From positions 3,990,001 through 4,054,000 of the forward strand of contig NZ_LT629775.1 in assembly GCF_900105395.1 (NCBI RefSeq): a stretch of 64,000 nt of DNA. Reading direction: 5' to 3'. The DNA comes from Streptomyces sp. TLI_053. GTDB lineage: Bacteria > Actinomycetota > Actinomycetes > Streptomycetales > Streptomycetaceae. The translations under genes and the position numbers were made by a program. Positions within the stretch are counted from its first letter, which is position 1. Each line of letters begins with the position of its first letter. Below the pieces are notes generated by a model. The model did no database searches. It saw nothing but the letters and a program-made list of their open reading frames with translations, and had not been told where the DNA came from. This document shows, one piece after another, positions 8,567 through 17,897 of this stretch.

Positions 8567-10176
8567 ACGGGGTCAACGTGCCCGCGCTGACGGTCTTCGT
8601 CCTCTTCTTCCTGCTGGTCACCGTGATGGGCTTCCTGGCCTCCCGGTGGCGGCGCGCCGACAACGCCCACCACCTGGACGAATGGGGCCTGGGCGGACGC
8701 AGCTTCGGGACCTGGGTCACCTGGTTCCTGCTGGGCGGCGACCTCTACACCGCCTACACCTTCGTGGCCGTGCCCGCCGCGGTCTACGCGACCGGTGCGG
8801 CGGGCTTCTTCGCCGTCCCCTACACGATCATCGCCTACCCGCTGGTCTTCCTCTTCCTCCCCCGGCTCTGGTCGGTCTCCCGGGTGCACGGCTACGTCAC
8901 GCCCGCCGACTTCGTGCGCGGGCGGTACGGCTCCCGGCCGCTGTCGCTGATGGTCGCGCTGACCGGCATCCTCGCCACCATGCCGTACATCGCGCTCCAG
9001 CTGGTCGGCATCCAGGCGGTGCTGGACGTGCTGGGCGTCGGCGGCGGCGAGAACGCCAACTGGTTCGTCAAGGACCTGCCGCTGTTCATCGCCTTCGGGG
9101 TGCTCGCCGCGTACACCTACTCCTCCGGGCTGCGCGCGCCGGCACTGATCGCCTTCGTCAAGGACGCCCTCGTCTACGTGGTGATCATCGTCGCGGTGAT
9201 CTACATCCCGATCCGGCTCGGCGGCTACGGCCACATCTTCGACGCGGTCGGCGAGAAGTTCGCCGCGCCCAAGTCCGGTGGCTCGCTCACCGTGCCGGAG
9301 AACAAGCAGTGGACGTACGCGACGCTGGCGCTCGGCTCGGCGATGGCCCTGTTCATGTACCCGCACTCGGTCACCGGCGTGCTGGCCAGCAAGTCCCGCA
9401 ACACCGTGCGCCGGAACATGGCGATCATGCCCGCCTACTCGCTGATGCTCGGCCTGCTGGCGCTGCTCGGCTTCATGGCGATCGCGGCCGGTGTCGGCCA
9501 GGGCGACAAGGGCTTCAACACCCAGCTCTCGGTGCCGCAGCTGTTCGAGAACATGTTCCCCGACTGGTTCACCGGCGTCGCCTTCGCCGCGATCGGGATC
9601 GGCGCGCTGGTCCCGGCCGCGATCATGTCCATCGCGGCGGCGAACCTGTTCACCCGCAACGTCTACAAGGAGTTCCTGAAGCCGGCCGCCACCCCGGCCG
9701 ACGAGACCCGGGTCGCCAAGCTGGTCTCGCTGCTCGTCAAGGTCGGCGCGCTGGTCTTCGTGCTCGGCATGGACAAGCAGGCGGCGATCAACCTCCAGCT
9801 GCTCGGCGGTCTGTGGATCCTGCAGACCTTCGTCTCCATCGTCGGCGGCCTGTTCACCCGCTGGTTCCACCACTGGGCGCTGCTGGCCGGCTGGGCGGCC
9901 GGCATGGTCTACGGCACCTGGAAGGCCTACGGGATCGCCAGCCCCAAGACCAAGCACTTCGGCGGGAACGCGGCCGAGATCCCCGGCATCGGCGAGATCG
10001 GCTACATCGGGCTCACCGCCTTCGTGCTCAACCTGCTGGTCGCGGTGGTGCTGACGCTGGTCCTGCGCGCCGTCGACGCGCCCCCCGGGACGGACGAGAC
10101 CCGGCCGGGCGACTACAGCGCCGAGAGCGGCGACGTGGAGCCGAAGAACGCGCCGGAGCCCGTGGCAGCGCGCTGA
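8563..10176 (+). CDS. Sodium:solute symporter (SSS family, MctP-like)
   Basis: 537-residue transporter with about 13 hydrophobic segments and typical SSS features: LGGRSFGTWVTWFLLGGDLYT near residue 45 and ALVPAAIMSIAAANLFTRN near 350. DUF3311-linked members include monocarboxylate and organic-acid transporters, so a carboxylate substrate is plausible but unproven. The start is GTG 8563, coupled to the DUF3311 gene. A soluble acidic tail ends the protein. A strong terminator follows. Confidence 0.88.
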   Translation: MNGVNVPALTVFVLFFLLVTVMGFLASRWRRADNAHHLDEWGLGGRSFGTWVTWFLLGGDLYTAYTFVAVPAAVYATGAAGFFAVPYTIIAYPLVFLFLPRLWSVSRVHGYVTPADFVRGRYGSRPLSLMVALTGILATMPYIALQLVGIQAVLDVLGVGGGENANWFVKDLPLFIAFGVLAAYTYSSGLRAPALIAFVKDALVYVVIIVAVIYIPIRLGGYGHIFDAVGEKFAAPKSGGSLTVPENKQWTYATLALGSAMALFMYPHSVTGVLASKSRNTVRRNMAIMPAYSLMLGLLALLGFMAIAAGVGQGDKGFNTQLSVPQLFENMFPDWFTGVAFAAIGIGALVPAAIMSIAAANLFTRNVYKEFLKPAATPADETRVAKLVSLLVKVGALVFVLGMDKQAAINLQLLGGLWILQTFVSIVGGLFTRWFHHWALLAGWAAGMVYGTWKAYGIASPKTKHFGGNAAEIPGIGEIGYIGLTAFVLNLLVAVVLTLVLRAVDAPPGTDETRPGDYSAESGDVEPKNAPEPVAAR

Positions 10177-10200
10177 TACGTGCTGTGCGCGCCCTGTGTT

Positions 10201-10239
10201 CGCGCCGTCCCCTCCGTCAACACTGGAGGGGACGGCGCG
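10201..10239 (+). terminator. Terminator after the symporter gene
   Basis: 15-bp perfect hairpin, arms 10201-10215 and 10225-10239, loop of 9, located 25 bases past the stop at 10176. Confidence 0.88.
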
Positions 10240-10344
10240 ATCATATGTATGAACGGCCGCGTGATTTGGGCACCACACCAGGGCACCAACCAGACCGGAC
10301 CGACAGCCGGCCGGCAACTGATCGACCCACGGGGAGCGGCGGCA

Positions 10345-11154
10345 ATGGCAGAACTCGGCACCACCCTCAACGGCCAGCACCACCACACCGACGGACGGCA
10401 CCGGACGGCCGCCCCGCACCGGCCCGCCGGTCCCACCGCGGCTCCCGGCCTGTCCTCCGTCCCCTCCGTCCTGATCGCCACCCGCCACGGCGAGTCCACC
10501 GCCAACGTCGAGTTCCAGCACGCCGAGGCGGCCGGCGCGCTCAGCGTCCCGATCAGCTGCCGGGACGCGGACATCCCGCTCTCGATGCACGGCCAGCAGC
10601 AGGCGCAGGCCCTCGGCCGCTGGTGGGCCGGGCTGCCGAGCGCCGACCGGCCGCGCAGCGTCTGGTGCTCGCCGTACGTGCGCACCGCCGAGACCGCCCG
10701 GATCGCGCTCGCCCAGGCCGCCGGCCTCGGCGCCGTCCCGGTCTCGCTCGCCGTCCGCTACGACGAGCGGCTGCGCGACCGCGAGCTCGGCGTCCTGGAG
10801 ATGCTCACCAGGGCCGCCATCGAGGCCGACCACCCCGGGGAGGCGGCCCGGCGGCGGAAGATGGGCGAGCTGTACTACCGCCCGCCCGGCGGCGAGTCCT
10901 GGGCCGACGTGGCGCTGCGGGTGCGCAGCGTGCTGCGCGACATCTGCGCCGAGGACGCCGGGCGGCCGGTCCTGCTGGTCGCGCACGACTGCACCGTGCT
11001 CATGCTCCGCTACGCGCTGGACCGGCTCTCCGAGGAGCAGCTGACCGCGCTGGAGCCGGTGCGCAACTGCTCCACCAGCCTCTGGCGCGCCGAGGCCGGC
11101 CGGCTGCGGCCGGAGCACTGGAACACCACCGGGCACCTGGAGCCCACGGACTGA
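10345..11154 (+). CDS. Histidine phosphatase family protein
   Basis: 269-residue member of the phosphoglycerate-mutase-like superfamily. The signature ATRHGEST (near residue 50) carries the catalytic His; ELGVLEM, the C-terminal VAHDCTV (second His) and SPYVRTAETAR are also family blocks. ATG 10345 has GGGGAG eight bases upstream; the open frame extends to 10180, but that stretch overlaps the preceding terminator. The first 45 residues are His/Pro/Ala-rich and probably disordered. Substrate unknown. It converges on the GlxA-type regulator gene. Confidence 0.85.
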   Translation: MAELGTTLNGQHHHTDGRHRTAAPHRPAGPTAAPGLSSVPSVLIATRHGESTANVEFQHAEAAGALSVPISCRDADIPLSMHGQQQAQALGRWWAGLPSADRPRSVWCSPYVRTAETARIALAQAAGLGAVPVSLAVRYDERLRDRELGVLEMLTRAAIEADHPGEAARRRKMGELYYRPPGGESWADVALRVRSVLRDICAEDAGRPVLLVAHDCTVLMLRYALDRLSEEQLTALEPVRNCSTSLWRAEAGRLRPEHWNTTGHLEPTD

Positions 11155-11211
11155 ACGGAGCCCGCGGACCGCCGGACGGCGGCCCCGGGACGGCGACCCG
11201 GGCGGCGGCCC

Positions 11212-12183
11212 TCAGGCCCGGACGGCGACCCGGGCGGCGGGCTCGGCGAAGCAGCGCCGGTAGGCCAGCGGCGTGGTGCCCAGCCGGCGGCCGAAGTGGT
11301 GCCGCAGGGTGGCCGCGTTTCCGAAGCCGCAGCGGGCGGCGATCGTGTCCACCGGCTCGCTGGTCGACTCCAGCAGCCGCTGGGCGAGCAGCAGCCGCTG
11401 GCCGATCAGCCAGCGGTGCGGGGTGGTGCCGGTCTCCTGGTGGAAGCGCCGGGCGAAGGTGCGCGGCGACATGTGGACCCGTCCGGCCAGCTGCTCGACG
11501 GTCGACTCCTCGTCCAGGTGGTGGCGCATCCAGTCGAGCAGCGGGGCCAGTGAATCGCCGTCCCCCTCCGGCAGCGGCCGGTAGACGAACTGGGCCTGCC
11601 CGCCCTCCCGGTGCGGGGCCACCACCATCCGGCGGGCGATGCCCCGGGCCACCTCGGCGCCCTGCACCCGGCGGACCAGGTGCAGACAGGCGTCGATGCC
11701 GGCCGCGGTACCGGCGGAGGTGATCACCGGGTCGTCGTCCACGTACAGGACGTCCGGCTCGACGGTGGTCCGCGGGTAGCGGGCGGCGAGTTCGGCGCTG
11801 TACCGCCAGTGCGTGGTGGAGCGGCGGCCGTCCAGCAGTCCGGCGGCGCCGACCACGAACGCGCCGCTGCAGATGGACAGCACCCGGGCGCCGCGGGCGT
11901 GGGCCGCCCGCAGTGCCTCCAGCAGCGGTTCCGGGTACTCCCGGCTGATGGTGGTGGCCGTGACCACCACCAGGTCGGCGGCGGCGATCCGCTCGGGGCC
12001 GTGCGGGACGTCGATGGTGAAGCCGGCATGGGTGCGGTGCGGGCCGGGGCGGGCGCCGGCGATCGCGAAGTCGTAGCCGGGCAGTCCGTCCTCGGTCCGG
12101 TCCAGGCCGAACACCTCGCAGGCCACCCCGAGCTCGAAGGGGTGGACCTCTTCCATCACGACCGCGACCACGTTCTTGAGCAT
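11212..12183 (-). CDS. GlxA-family regulator (DJ-1/PfpI + AraC HTH)
   Basis: 323 residues. Residues 1-190 are a DJ-1/PfpI (glutamine amidotransferase-like) domain with the nucleophile-elbow region SICSGAFVVGAAGLLDGR; residues 215-315 are an AraC-type double helix-turn-helix (STVEQLAGRVHMSPRTFARR, then DTIAARCGFGNAATLRHHFG). Such regulators sense small molecules and act as activators or repressors. It is divergent from the small membrane protein gene at 12277. The last codons lie inside a 21-bp repeat also found just beyond the stop. Target unknown. Confidence 0.9.
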   Translation of the reverse strand: MLKNVVAVVMEEVHPFELGVACEVFGLDRTEDGLPGYDFAIAGARPGPHRTHAGFTIDVPHGPERIAAADLVVVTATTISREYPEPLLEALRAAHARGARVLSICSGAFVVGAAGLLDGRRSTTHWRYSAELAARYPRTTVEPDVLYVDDDPVITSAGTAAGIDACLHLVRRVQGAEVARGIARRMVVAPHREGGQAQFVYRPLPEGDGDSLAPLLDWMRHHLDEESTVEQLAGRVHMSPRTFARRFHQETGTTPHRWLIGQRLLLAQRLLESTSEPVDTIAARCGFGNAATLRHHFGRRLGTTPLAYRRCFAEPAARVAVRA

Positions 12184-12276
12184 GCCGACAGGGTAGCCCC
12201 GGCGTTGGCAGTTTTTCGATGCATTCGGTCATTCCTGCCACTCGTCCGGCGTCGGCGCCGACGGGAGAGTGGAGAC

Positions 12277-12669
12277 ATGGATTCCGACACGCTCGCCAGC
12301 GCACTGGCCCTGCTCGGGACAGTCGGCGGTTTCGGTCTGCTCGGTGCCCTGATCGGACGCGAGGTGGCCGCGCAGAAGGCCACCGGACGCGACAACTGGC
12401 ACCGCCAGGGCGGTTACCCCGTCGACCCCGCCCTGCCCGACCGGCTGCACGGCACCATGCCCGCCGCCTCGCTCCGCCCGTCCGCCGACCCCGCCGCCTC
12501 AGCCGCTCCCGTCACTTCCACCACTTCCGCCCCTCCCGCCGCTCCCGCCGGCGGCGCCGATGCCGGACCCCCGCTCTCCGTCCTCCCCGGTGGCTCCGGC
12601 AGACTGGCCGGATGGACATCGTCATCCGCCCGGCCCGGCCCGAGGAGTTCGAGGAAGCCGGCCGCATAA
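12277..12669 (+). CDS. Small single-pass membrane protein, unknown
   Basis: 130 residues. One hydrophobic segment (ALALLGTVGGFGLLGALIG, about 9-27) is followed by a polar region and a Pro/Ala/Ser-rich tail. ATG 12277 has a GGAG site six bases upstream. The 3' end overlaps the start of the GNAT gene by 58 bases in another frame, more than usual here, so either the tail or one gene boundary deserves doubt. I do not recognise a family. The divergent neighbour is the GlxA-type regulator. Confidence 0.6.
   Translation: MDSDTLASALALLGTVGGFGLLGALIGREVAAQKATGRDNWHRQGGYPVDPALPDRLHGTMPAASLRPSADPAASAAPVTSTTSAPPAAPAGGADAGPPLSVLPGGSGRLAGWTSSSARPGPRSSRKPAA
12600..12611 (+). promoter_or_regulatory. Possible leaderless promoter (-10) of the GNAT gene
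   Basis: CAGACT at 12600-12605 lies 6 bases before ATG 12612, the spacing of a -10 box for a transcript that starts at the ATG. The sequence AGACTGGCCG also precedes the aroA ATG. No good -35 is visible. Confidence 0.4.
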
Positions 12670-13106
12670 CCGTCGAGGCCTTCGTCGGCGACGGCCACAC
12701 CGCACCCGACGGCGACTACGTCCACCGGCTGCGCGACGCGGCCCGCCGGGCCGCGGAGGCCGAACTCCTGGTCGCGGTCGACCCGGCCACCGGCACCGTC
12801 CTCGGCTGCGTCACCTTCGCGGTCGGCGGCACCACCTGGGCGGACATCGCCACCCCGGAGGAGGGCGAGATCCGGATGCTGGCCACCGCGGCGGCCGCCC
12901 GCGGGCGCGGCGTCGGCGAGGCACTGGTCCGCGCCGCGCTCGCCCGCAGCCGCGAACTCGGTCTGGCCGGGATGGCGTTCTCCACCCAGCCGGCGATGAC
13001 CACCGCCCACCGGATCTACCAGCGGGTCGGCTTCGTCCGCGCCCCCGGGCGGGACTGGTCTCCGGTGCCGGGCGTCGATCTGATGGTCTACAGCATGGTG
13101 TTCTGA
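12612..13106 (+). CDS. GNAT-family N-acetyltransferase
   Basis: 164 residues. It opens with MDIVIRPARPEEFEEAGRI, a typical GNAT beta1-alpha1, and has the acetyl-CoA loop ATAAAARGRGVGEALVRAAL (motif A, R/Q-x-x-G-x-G/A) near residue 100, then HRIYQRVGFVR (motif B). It acetylates a small molecule or protein amine of unknown identity. ATG 12612 fits a leaderless start. The longer open frame to 12219 is a shadow of the preceding gene. Confidence 0.85.
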   Translation: MDIVIRPARPEEFEEAGRITVEAFVGDGHTAPDGDYVHRLRDAARRAAEAELLVAVDPATGTVLGCVTFAVGGTTWADIATPEEGEIRMLATAAAARGRGVGEALVRAALARSRELGLAGMAFSTQPAMTTAHRIYQRVGFVRAPGRDWSPVPGVDLMVYSMVF

Positions 13107-13167
13107 GCGGCTGTCGGGCACCGGCCGGACGACGTCCGAGGCCAGGGTTGCGATCCACCATCGGGTA

Positions 13168-13203
13168 TGACGATCGGATTTAGGCGCTGCTAGGATCCGC
13201 CGC
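13168..13203 (+). promoter_or_regulatory. Leaderless promoter of the DUF2510 gene
   Basis: TAGGAT at 13191-13196 ends 7 bases before ATG 13204, so transcription should begin at the start codon. A weak -35 (TGACGA at 13168-13173) lies 17 bases upstream of it. No ribosome site precedes the ATG, which supports leaderless translation. Confidence 0.55.
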
Positions 13204-14223
13204 ATGACGACGGGGAACACGCCGGCTGGCTGGTACGACGATCCTTCCGGCCAGCCCAATACGGAACGCTGGTGGGACGGTTCCGCGTGGAGCGGCCGCA
13301 CCCGGCCCAAGTCCGCGGCCGACGCCGCGACGGTGGGCTCCGGGACCGGCGGCGCCCCGGGCCAGGGCGTGCCGGGCGCGTTCGGCCCCGCCCCCTCGGT
13401 CGCCGCGACGCCCACGGTGGTCACACCCGCCGCCGCGCCGGCCGCGCCGCAGCCGTTCACGCCGACCTCCGTCGTGTTCGAGACCGTCGAGCCCAACACC
13501 GGCCGCCGCAAGCTGCTGCTCGGTGTCGGCGCCGTCCTGCTCTCCGTGGTCATGGCGGGCGCCGGCTACGTCGTCGGCCACCGGAGCGCCGACAAGGGCA
13601 CCGACTCCCCGCAGGCCGGCGGCAGCGCGAGCCCCACCAGCACCGCCGACCCCAAGAGCCCCAACGGCTTCATGGGCGCCACCCTGACCGGAGGTCAGCA
13701 GTTCCCCGGCGGGAAGCAGGTGACCGGCCAGGAGTCGAAGATGAACTTCCTGCTGCCGGCCGACTGGCAGGTCCAGAGCGACGCCAAGAACCCCACCGAC
13801 GTGCGTTACGCGGTCTCCCCGTACGCCTGCGTCGGCCACGGCAGCGGCGCCTGCACCCGCGGCCTGGTGGTCCAGAACCTCCGGGTGTTCAACGGCGGCT
13901 GGGCCGACCCGAAGTCCATGGTCCTCGGCATGGGCCAGCTGCTCTACAACACCCGCTTCGGCTCCGACGCGCCCGCGCCGCCCGAGCCGCTGAAGCAGTC
14001 CGCCGTCAAGATCCAGGGCATGGACGGCTACCTGGCGCTCTGGCACGTGCCGATGTCCAGCGGCTCCTCGACGCCCGACGCCTACTGCGGCGTCCTCGAG
14101 GTGACCCCGGCGGCCGGTGCCACCACCGTGCCGGTGCTGCAGATCTGCCTCGACCAGGCCCCCGAGGCACCGGCCCTGACGCTGATGGACCAGATCGCCA
14201 ACTCGGTGAAGATCACCCCCTGA
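13204..14223 (+). CDS. DUF2510 membrane protein
   Basis: 339 residues. The N-terminal DUF2510 motif is plain (TPAGWYDDPSGQPNTERWWD, ending in a WDGSAW turn, residues 5-35). A Pro/Ala-rich linker, one membrane helix (LLLGVGAVLLSVVMAGAGYVV, about 105-125) and an extracytoplasmic domain of about 200 residues with four cysteines (YACVGHGSGACTR, YCGVLE, QICLDQ) follow. DUF2510 occurs in many actinobacterial membrane proteins of unknown role. A terminator follows the stop. Confidence 0.85.
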   Translation: MTTGNTPAGWYDDPSGQPNTERWWDGSAWSGRTRPKSAADAATVGSGTGGAPGQGVPGAFGPAPSVAATPTVVTPAAAPAAPQPFTPTSVVFETVEPNTGRRKLLLGVGAVLLSVVMAGAGYVVGHRSADKGTDSPQAGGSASPTSTADPKSPNGFMGATLTGGQQFPGGKQVTGQESKMNFLLPADWQVQSDAKNPTDVRYAVSPYACVGHGSGACTRGLVVQNLRVFNGGWADPKSMVLGMGQLLYNTRFGSDAPAPPEPLKQSAVKIQGMDGYLALWHVPMSSGSSTPDAYCGVLEVTPAAGATTVPVLQICLDQAPEAPALTLMDQIANSVKITP

Positions 14224-14264
14224 TCCGGAAACATCCGGACGAACGGGGTCCGGAGGCTCTCCCC

Positions 14265-14292
14265 GCCCCCCGGTGACCCGTCACCGGGGGGT
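14265..14292 (+). terminator. Terminator after the DUF2510 gene
   Basis: 12-bp perfect hairpin, CCCCCCGGTGAC at 14266-14277 and its complement at 14280-14291, followed by TGCCCTTAT. Confidence 0.8.
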
Positions 14293-14445
14293 GCCCTTAT
14301 GCTCACTAGCGGCCACCGGGCCCGCCGCCCACACGGCGGGCACCACGGACGCGGCCCGCACCGCGGGCACCGCGGACGCACCGGCCGGACGAGAACGACC
14401 GCAGCCGCCCGATCACGGGGCGGCCCACAACGGGGGATTGGGCTG

Positions 14446-16467
14446 GTGGACTCCACCGACGAACGGACGACGCACACCGGCGGCCGGCGCGGACGAGGAC
14501 GCCACAGCAGACTCCTCCCCGAGGCCCCGCACGAGCGGCGGGCGACCCGCAGCCAGTCCCGCAACGCCTCGGCCCGGCGCAACTACCTGGCCTGCGCCGA
14601 GGCCACCGGCCCGCTGCGGGACGGCGAGGGCGTCGACACGGTCCGCTACCGCACCGTCTCCTCCCCCGGCGTCAAGGTCGTGCTGACCCTGCTGGTCGCC
14701 CTGAACGCGGTGGCCGGCCTGGTGTTCGTCGGCTGGCTGCTGCTGCCCTCGCACATACCCGGGCCGGGCGTCGGCTGGTCCCCGGACTGGCGGATCAACG
14801 TCGCCCGGCTCTGCTTCTGCGCCGTGGTCACCGTCGAACTGGTGCGGCTCGTCCAGAACCTCGCGGTCTGGGTGTTCGCCTTCCGCGCCAAGGACCCGAT
14901 ACCCGTCACGGCCCCGCCCGGCCTCAAGGTCGCGGTGCTCACCACCATCGTGCCGTCCAAGGAGCCGATCGAGATCGTCGAGCAGACCCTCGCGGCCATG
15001 CTGGAGATCGAGTACGACGGCGAGGTCGACGTCTGGATCCTCGACGAGGGCGACGACGACCGGGTGAAGGCGATGGCCGCCCGGCTCGGCGTGCACCACT
15101 TCAGCCGCAAGGGCCGGCCCGAGTACAACCGGGCCGAGGGCGAGTTCCGGGCGAAGACCAAGTCCGGCAACCACAACTCCTGGCGGGCCGAGCACGAGCA
15201 CAAGTACGACGTGGTGGCCCAGATGGACCCGGACCACGTCCCCCTGGCGTGCTTCCTGGAACGCACCCTCGGCTACTTCCGCGACCCCGACACCGCCTTC
15301 GTGGTCGCCCCCCAGGTGTACGGCAACATGTACGACAACTGGGTCGCGCACGGCGCCTCCGTGCAGCAGTACCTCTTCTCCGGCCTGGTCGAGCGCGGCG
15401 GCAACGGCATGGACGCCCCGCTGCTGATCGGCACCAACCACCTCTACCGGCCCGCCGCCTGGCAGCAGATCGGCGGCTACCAGGACTCGATCATCGAGGA
15501 CCACCTGACCAGCATGCGGGTGCAGGCCACCGAGAACCCGGCCACCGGACGCCGCTGGAAGGGCGTCTACACCCCCGACGTGCTGGCCGTGGGCGAGGGC
15601 CCGACCTCCTGGACCGACTACTTCAACCAGCAGAAGCGCTGGGCGTTCGGCATCTGGGAGATCCTGCTGAAGACCCGGCTGCGCAAGGGCATCCGGCTGC
15701 GGACGCGCCAGCGGGTGCTGTACGGGCTGGTCCAGTTCTACTACCCCAGCGTGGCCGTGACCACCGTCCTGGGCAGCCTCGCCACCGGTGTCTACCTGGC
15801 CTGCGGGATCACCTCGATCCAGCTCGACACCGTGCTCTGGGCCTCGCTCTGGGGTGCCAGCATGGGCAGCTGGTTCCTGCTCTGGCTCTGGCTGCGGCGC
15901 TTCAACCTGGCCGCCCACGAGCGGCGCGAGATCGGCATGGCCGGCATGGGCCTGGCCCTGTTCGCCGGACCGGTGTACCTCGCGGCCGCGATCGCCGCGC
16001 TGCTGCGCCGCCCGCTGGCCTACGCGGTGACCGCCAAGGGCGACCTGCGCAGTGCCGAGCGGCTGTCGACCTTCCGGCTGCACCTGCTGTGGGCCGCGGT
16101 CGCGGCCGGACTGCTCGCCGCGAGCTTCACCCTGCACCACGGCATCTGGCTGCTGCGGTTCTGGGCCGGCCTCAGCATGTTCACCGGCATCGCGCCGCCG
16201 GTCATCTCCGTCGTCAGCGCGCGCCGGATCGCCCGGGCCGAGCGCCGGGCCGCCGCCGGGCTGCCCGCCCCGCGCCGCGCCGCCGAGGCCGCCGAGGCCG
16301 ACGGCGCCGACGACCGTGCCGCGGACGAGACGAACGACGAGGCCGAACCGGTCGGACCCGACAGGCACGGAACAGCCGCGAGAGGCCCCGGGACGGACCC
16401 CGAGCGGGAACTCGCGGGGCTGCTGGAGCCGGCCCCGGCCGGCGGCGGCCGGAAGGGCGGTCGCTGA
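14446..16467 (+). CDS. Processive GT2 glycosyltransferase (cellulose-synthase-like)
   Basis: 673-residue integral-membrane glycosyltransferase. Two N-terminal membrane helices (about 75-100 and 115-135) precede the cytoplasmic GT-A domain with the processive-synthase signature: DEGDDD near 200, DPD (the DxD) at about 261, EDH near 352 and QQKRW at about 395-399. Four or five membrane helices follow, then a charged Ala/Glu tail. This matches beta-glycan synthases such as cellulose synthase and CslA. The start is uncertain; GTG 14446 after GGGGGAT is preferred over 14299. The stop overlaps the next gene's ATG, coupling it to a GH26 protein, so it probably makes an exported polysaccharide that the neighbours trim. 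The polymer is unknown. Confidence 0.85.
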   Translation: MDSTDERTTHTGGRRGRGRHSRLLPEAPHERRATRSQSRNASARRNYLACAEATGPLRDGEGVDTVRYRTVSSPGVKVVLTLLVALNAVAGLVFVGWLLLPSHIPGPGVGWSPDWRINVARLCFCAVVTVELVRLVQNLAVWVFAFRAKDPIPVTAPPGLKVAVLTTIVPSKEPIEIVEQTLAAMLEIEYDGEVDVWILDEGDDDRVKAMAARLGVHHFSRKGRPEYNRAEGEFRAKTKSGNHNSWRAEHEHKYDVVAQMDPDHVPLACFLERTLGYFRDPDTAFVVAPQVYGNMYDNWVAHGASVQQYLFSGLVERGGNGMDAPLLIGTNHLYRPAAWQQIGGYQDSIIEDHLTSMRVQATENPATGRRWKGVYTPDVLAVGEGPTSWTDYFNQQKRWAFGIWEILLKTRLRKGIRLRTRQRVLYGLVQFYYPSVAVTTVLGSLATGVYLACGITSIQLDTVLWASLWGASMGSWFLLWLWLRRFNLAAHERREIGMAGMGLALFAGPVYLAAAIAALLRRPLAYAVTAKGDLRSAERLSTFRLHLLWAAVAAGLLAASFTLHHGIWLLRFWAGLSMFTGIAPPVISVVSARRIARAERRAAAGLPAPRRAAEAAEADGADDRAADETNDEAEPVGPDRHGTAARGPGTDPERELAGLLEPAPAGGGRKGGR

Positions 16468-17897
16468 TGCTGCGGATCACCGTGCCCCGGATCGTCGGCC
16501 TGCTCGCACTCACGCTGCTGGTCAGCTACGCCTTCGTGCTGGCGCCGAAGTACAACGCCCGCCACGCGCCCGAGCCCTACGCCTTCTCCGGCAAGGCGCC
16601 GACCGCGATGCCGGACTGGCTGGTCGCCGCACTGGCCGAGCCGGCCCCGACCGCCACCACCGGCGCCGCGGCACCCACCGGCAGCCCCGTCGCGACCCCC
16701 GCGCCCACGCCCGCCCCGACGGGCGGCGAGACCGCGGGCAGCCCCGCCCCGGCGCCCGCCGAACCGTCCCCGGCGGCCCCGGCCCCGGCCCCGTTCCCTG
16801 CCCCCGGCGGCGCCTTCATGGGCCTCATGACCAAGGCCGGCCCCTACGACCTCGCCCCGGTCGAGGAGTTCGCGACCGCGGTGAAGCACCAGCCGAACGT
16901 GCTGGAGTTCTCCGTCGGCTGGTGGGACAAGCGGTTCGACCGCCGGGTCTTCGACACCGTGGCCGAGCGCGGCATCATGCCGATGGTCGCCTGGGAGCCC
17001 TGGGACTTCCACAAGGAGTCCAAGGTCGACAAGCTCCGGGGCGAACAGCCGGACTACGCGCTGAGCCGCATCGTCGGCGGCGAGTTCGACTCCTACATCA
17101 AGCAGTGGGCGGAGGGCGTCAAGAGCCTCGGCTACCCGATCGCCCTGCGCTTCGCCCACGAGATGAACGGCTACTGGTACCCGTGGGCCGAGCAGGCCAA
17201 CGGCAACCGCCGGGGCCAGTACGTGCAGGCCTGGAAGCACGTCCACGACCTCTTCCGGCAGGCCGGCGCGGACAAGGTGGTCTGGGTGTGGAGCCCGAAC
17301 ATCGACTACGAGAACGCCACCCCGCTGGACTCGCTCTACCCCGGTGACGACTACGTCGACTGGATCGGGCTGTCCGGCTACTACGGCACCGTCGGCCTGG
17401 AGAAGTACGCCTCCTTCGAGCAGATCTTCGAGCCGACGCTGAAGAAGCTGCGGACCTTCAGCCAGAAGCCCGTGGTGATCACCGAGACCGCCGCCACCGA
17501 CAGCTCCGGCCAGAAGGCCCGCTGGATCACCGAGATGTTCGAGCAGCTCCCCCGGCACCCGGACATCATCGGCCTGATCTGGTACGAGGCGGTCAAGGAG
17601 GTCGACTGGCGGGTCACCGCGTCCGGCGCGGCCAGTGCTGCGTACGCGGCCGGCGTCGCCGCACCCCGGTACGCCGGGCAGTGGAGCGTCCGCTCGCAGC
17701 CGCTGCTCACCGTGCCGCCGCCCCCGCCGCCCGCCGCTCCGCCCGCCGTCACCCCCTCGCCGTCGGCCCCGGCGGCGCCCTCGCCGAGCGCCAAGCCGAC
17801 CGGCGGTACCGGCACCAAGCCCTCCGGGGCGCCCGTCCCGACCCGGAAGCCGACCGCCACCAAGCCCCGGAGCTCCCCGGCGGCCGACGCCGGATAG
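16467..17897 (+). CDS. Membrane-anchored GH26 glycoside hydrolase
   Basis: 476 residues. An N-terminal hydrophobic segment (IVGLLALTLLVSYAFVLAP) acts as signal anchor, followed by about 80 residues of Pro/Ala/Thr linker and a GH26-type barrel (about 115-400). The acid/base Glu is in RFAHEMNGYWYPW (about 231) and the nucleophile Glu in VVITETAAT (about 340). GH26 includes beta-mannanases and mixed-linkage glucanases. A second Pro/Thr/Lys-rich tail ends the protein. The ATG overlaps the glycosyltransferase stop (TGATG). Endoglucanases beside synthases usually edit the nascent glycan; that role is inferred. Confidence 0.85.
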   Translation: MLRITVPRIVGLLALTLLVSYAFVLAPKYNARHAPEPYAFSGKAPTAMPDWLVAALAEPAPTATTGAAAPTGSPVATPAPTPAPTGGETAGSPAPAPAEPSPAAPAPAPFPAPGGAFMGLMTKAGPYDLAPVEEFATAVKHQPNVLEFSVGWWDKRFDRRVFDTVAERGIMPMVAWEPWDFHKESKVDKLRGEQPDYALSRIVGGEFDSYIKQWAEGVKSLGYPIALRFAHEMNGYWYPWAEQANGNRRGQYVQAWKHVHDLFRQAGADKVVWVWSPNIDYENATPLDSLYPGDDYVDWIGLSGYYGTVGLEKYASFEQIFEPTLKKLRTFSQKPVVITETAATDSSGQKARWITEMFEQLPRHPDIIGLIWYEAVKEVDWRVTASGAASAAYAAGVAAPRYAGQWSVRSQPLLTVPPPPPPAAPPAVTPSPSAPAAPSPSAKPTGGTGTKPSGAPVPTRKPTATKPRSSPAADAG

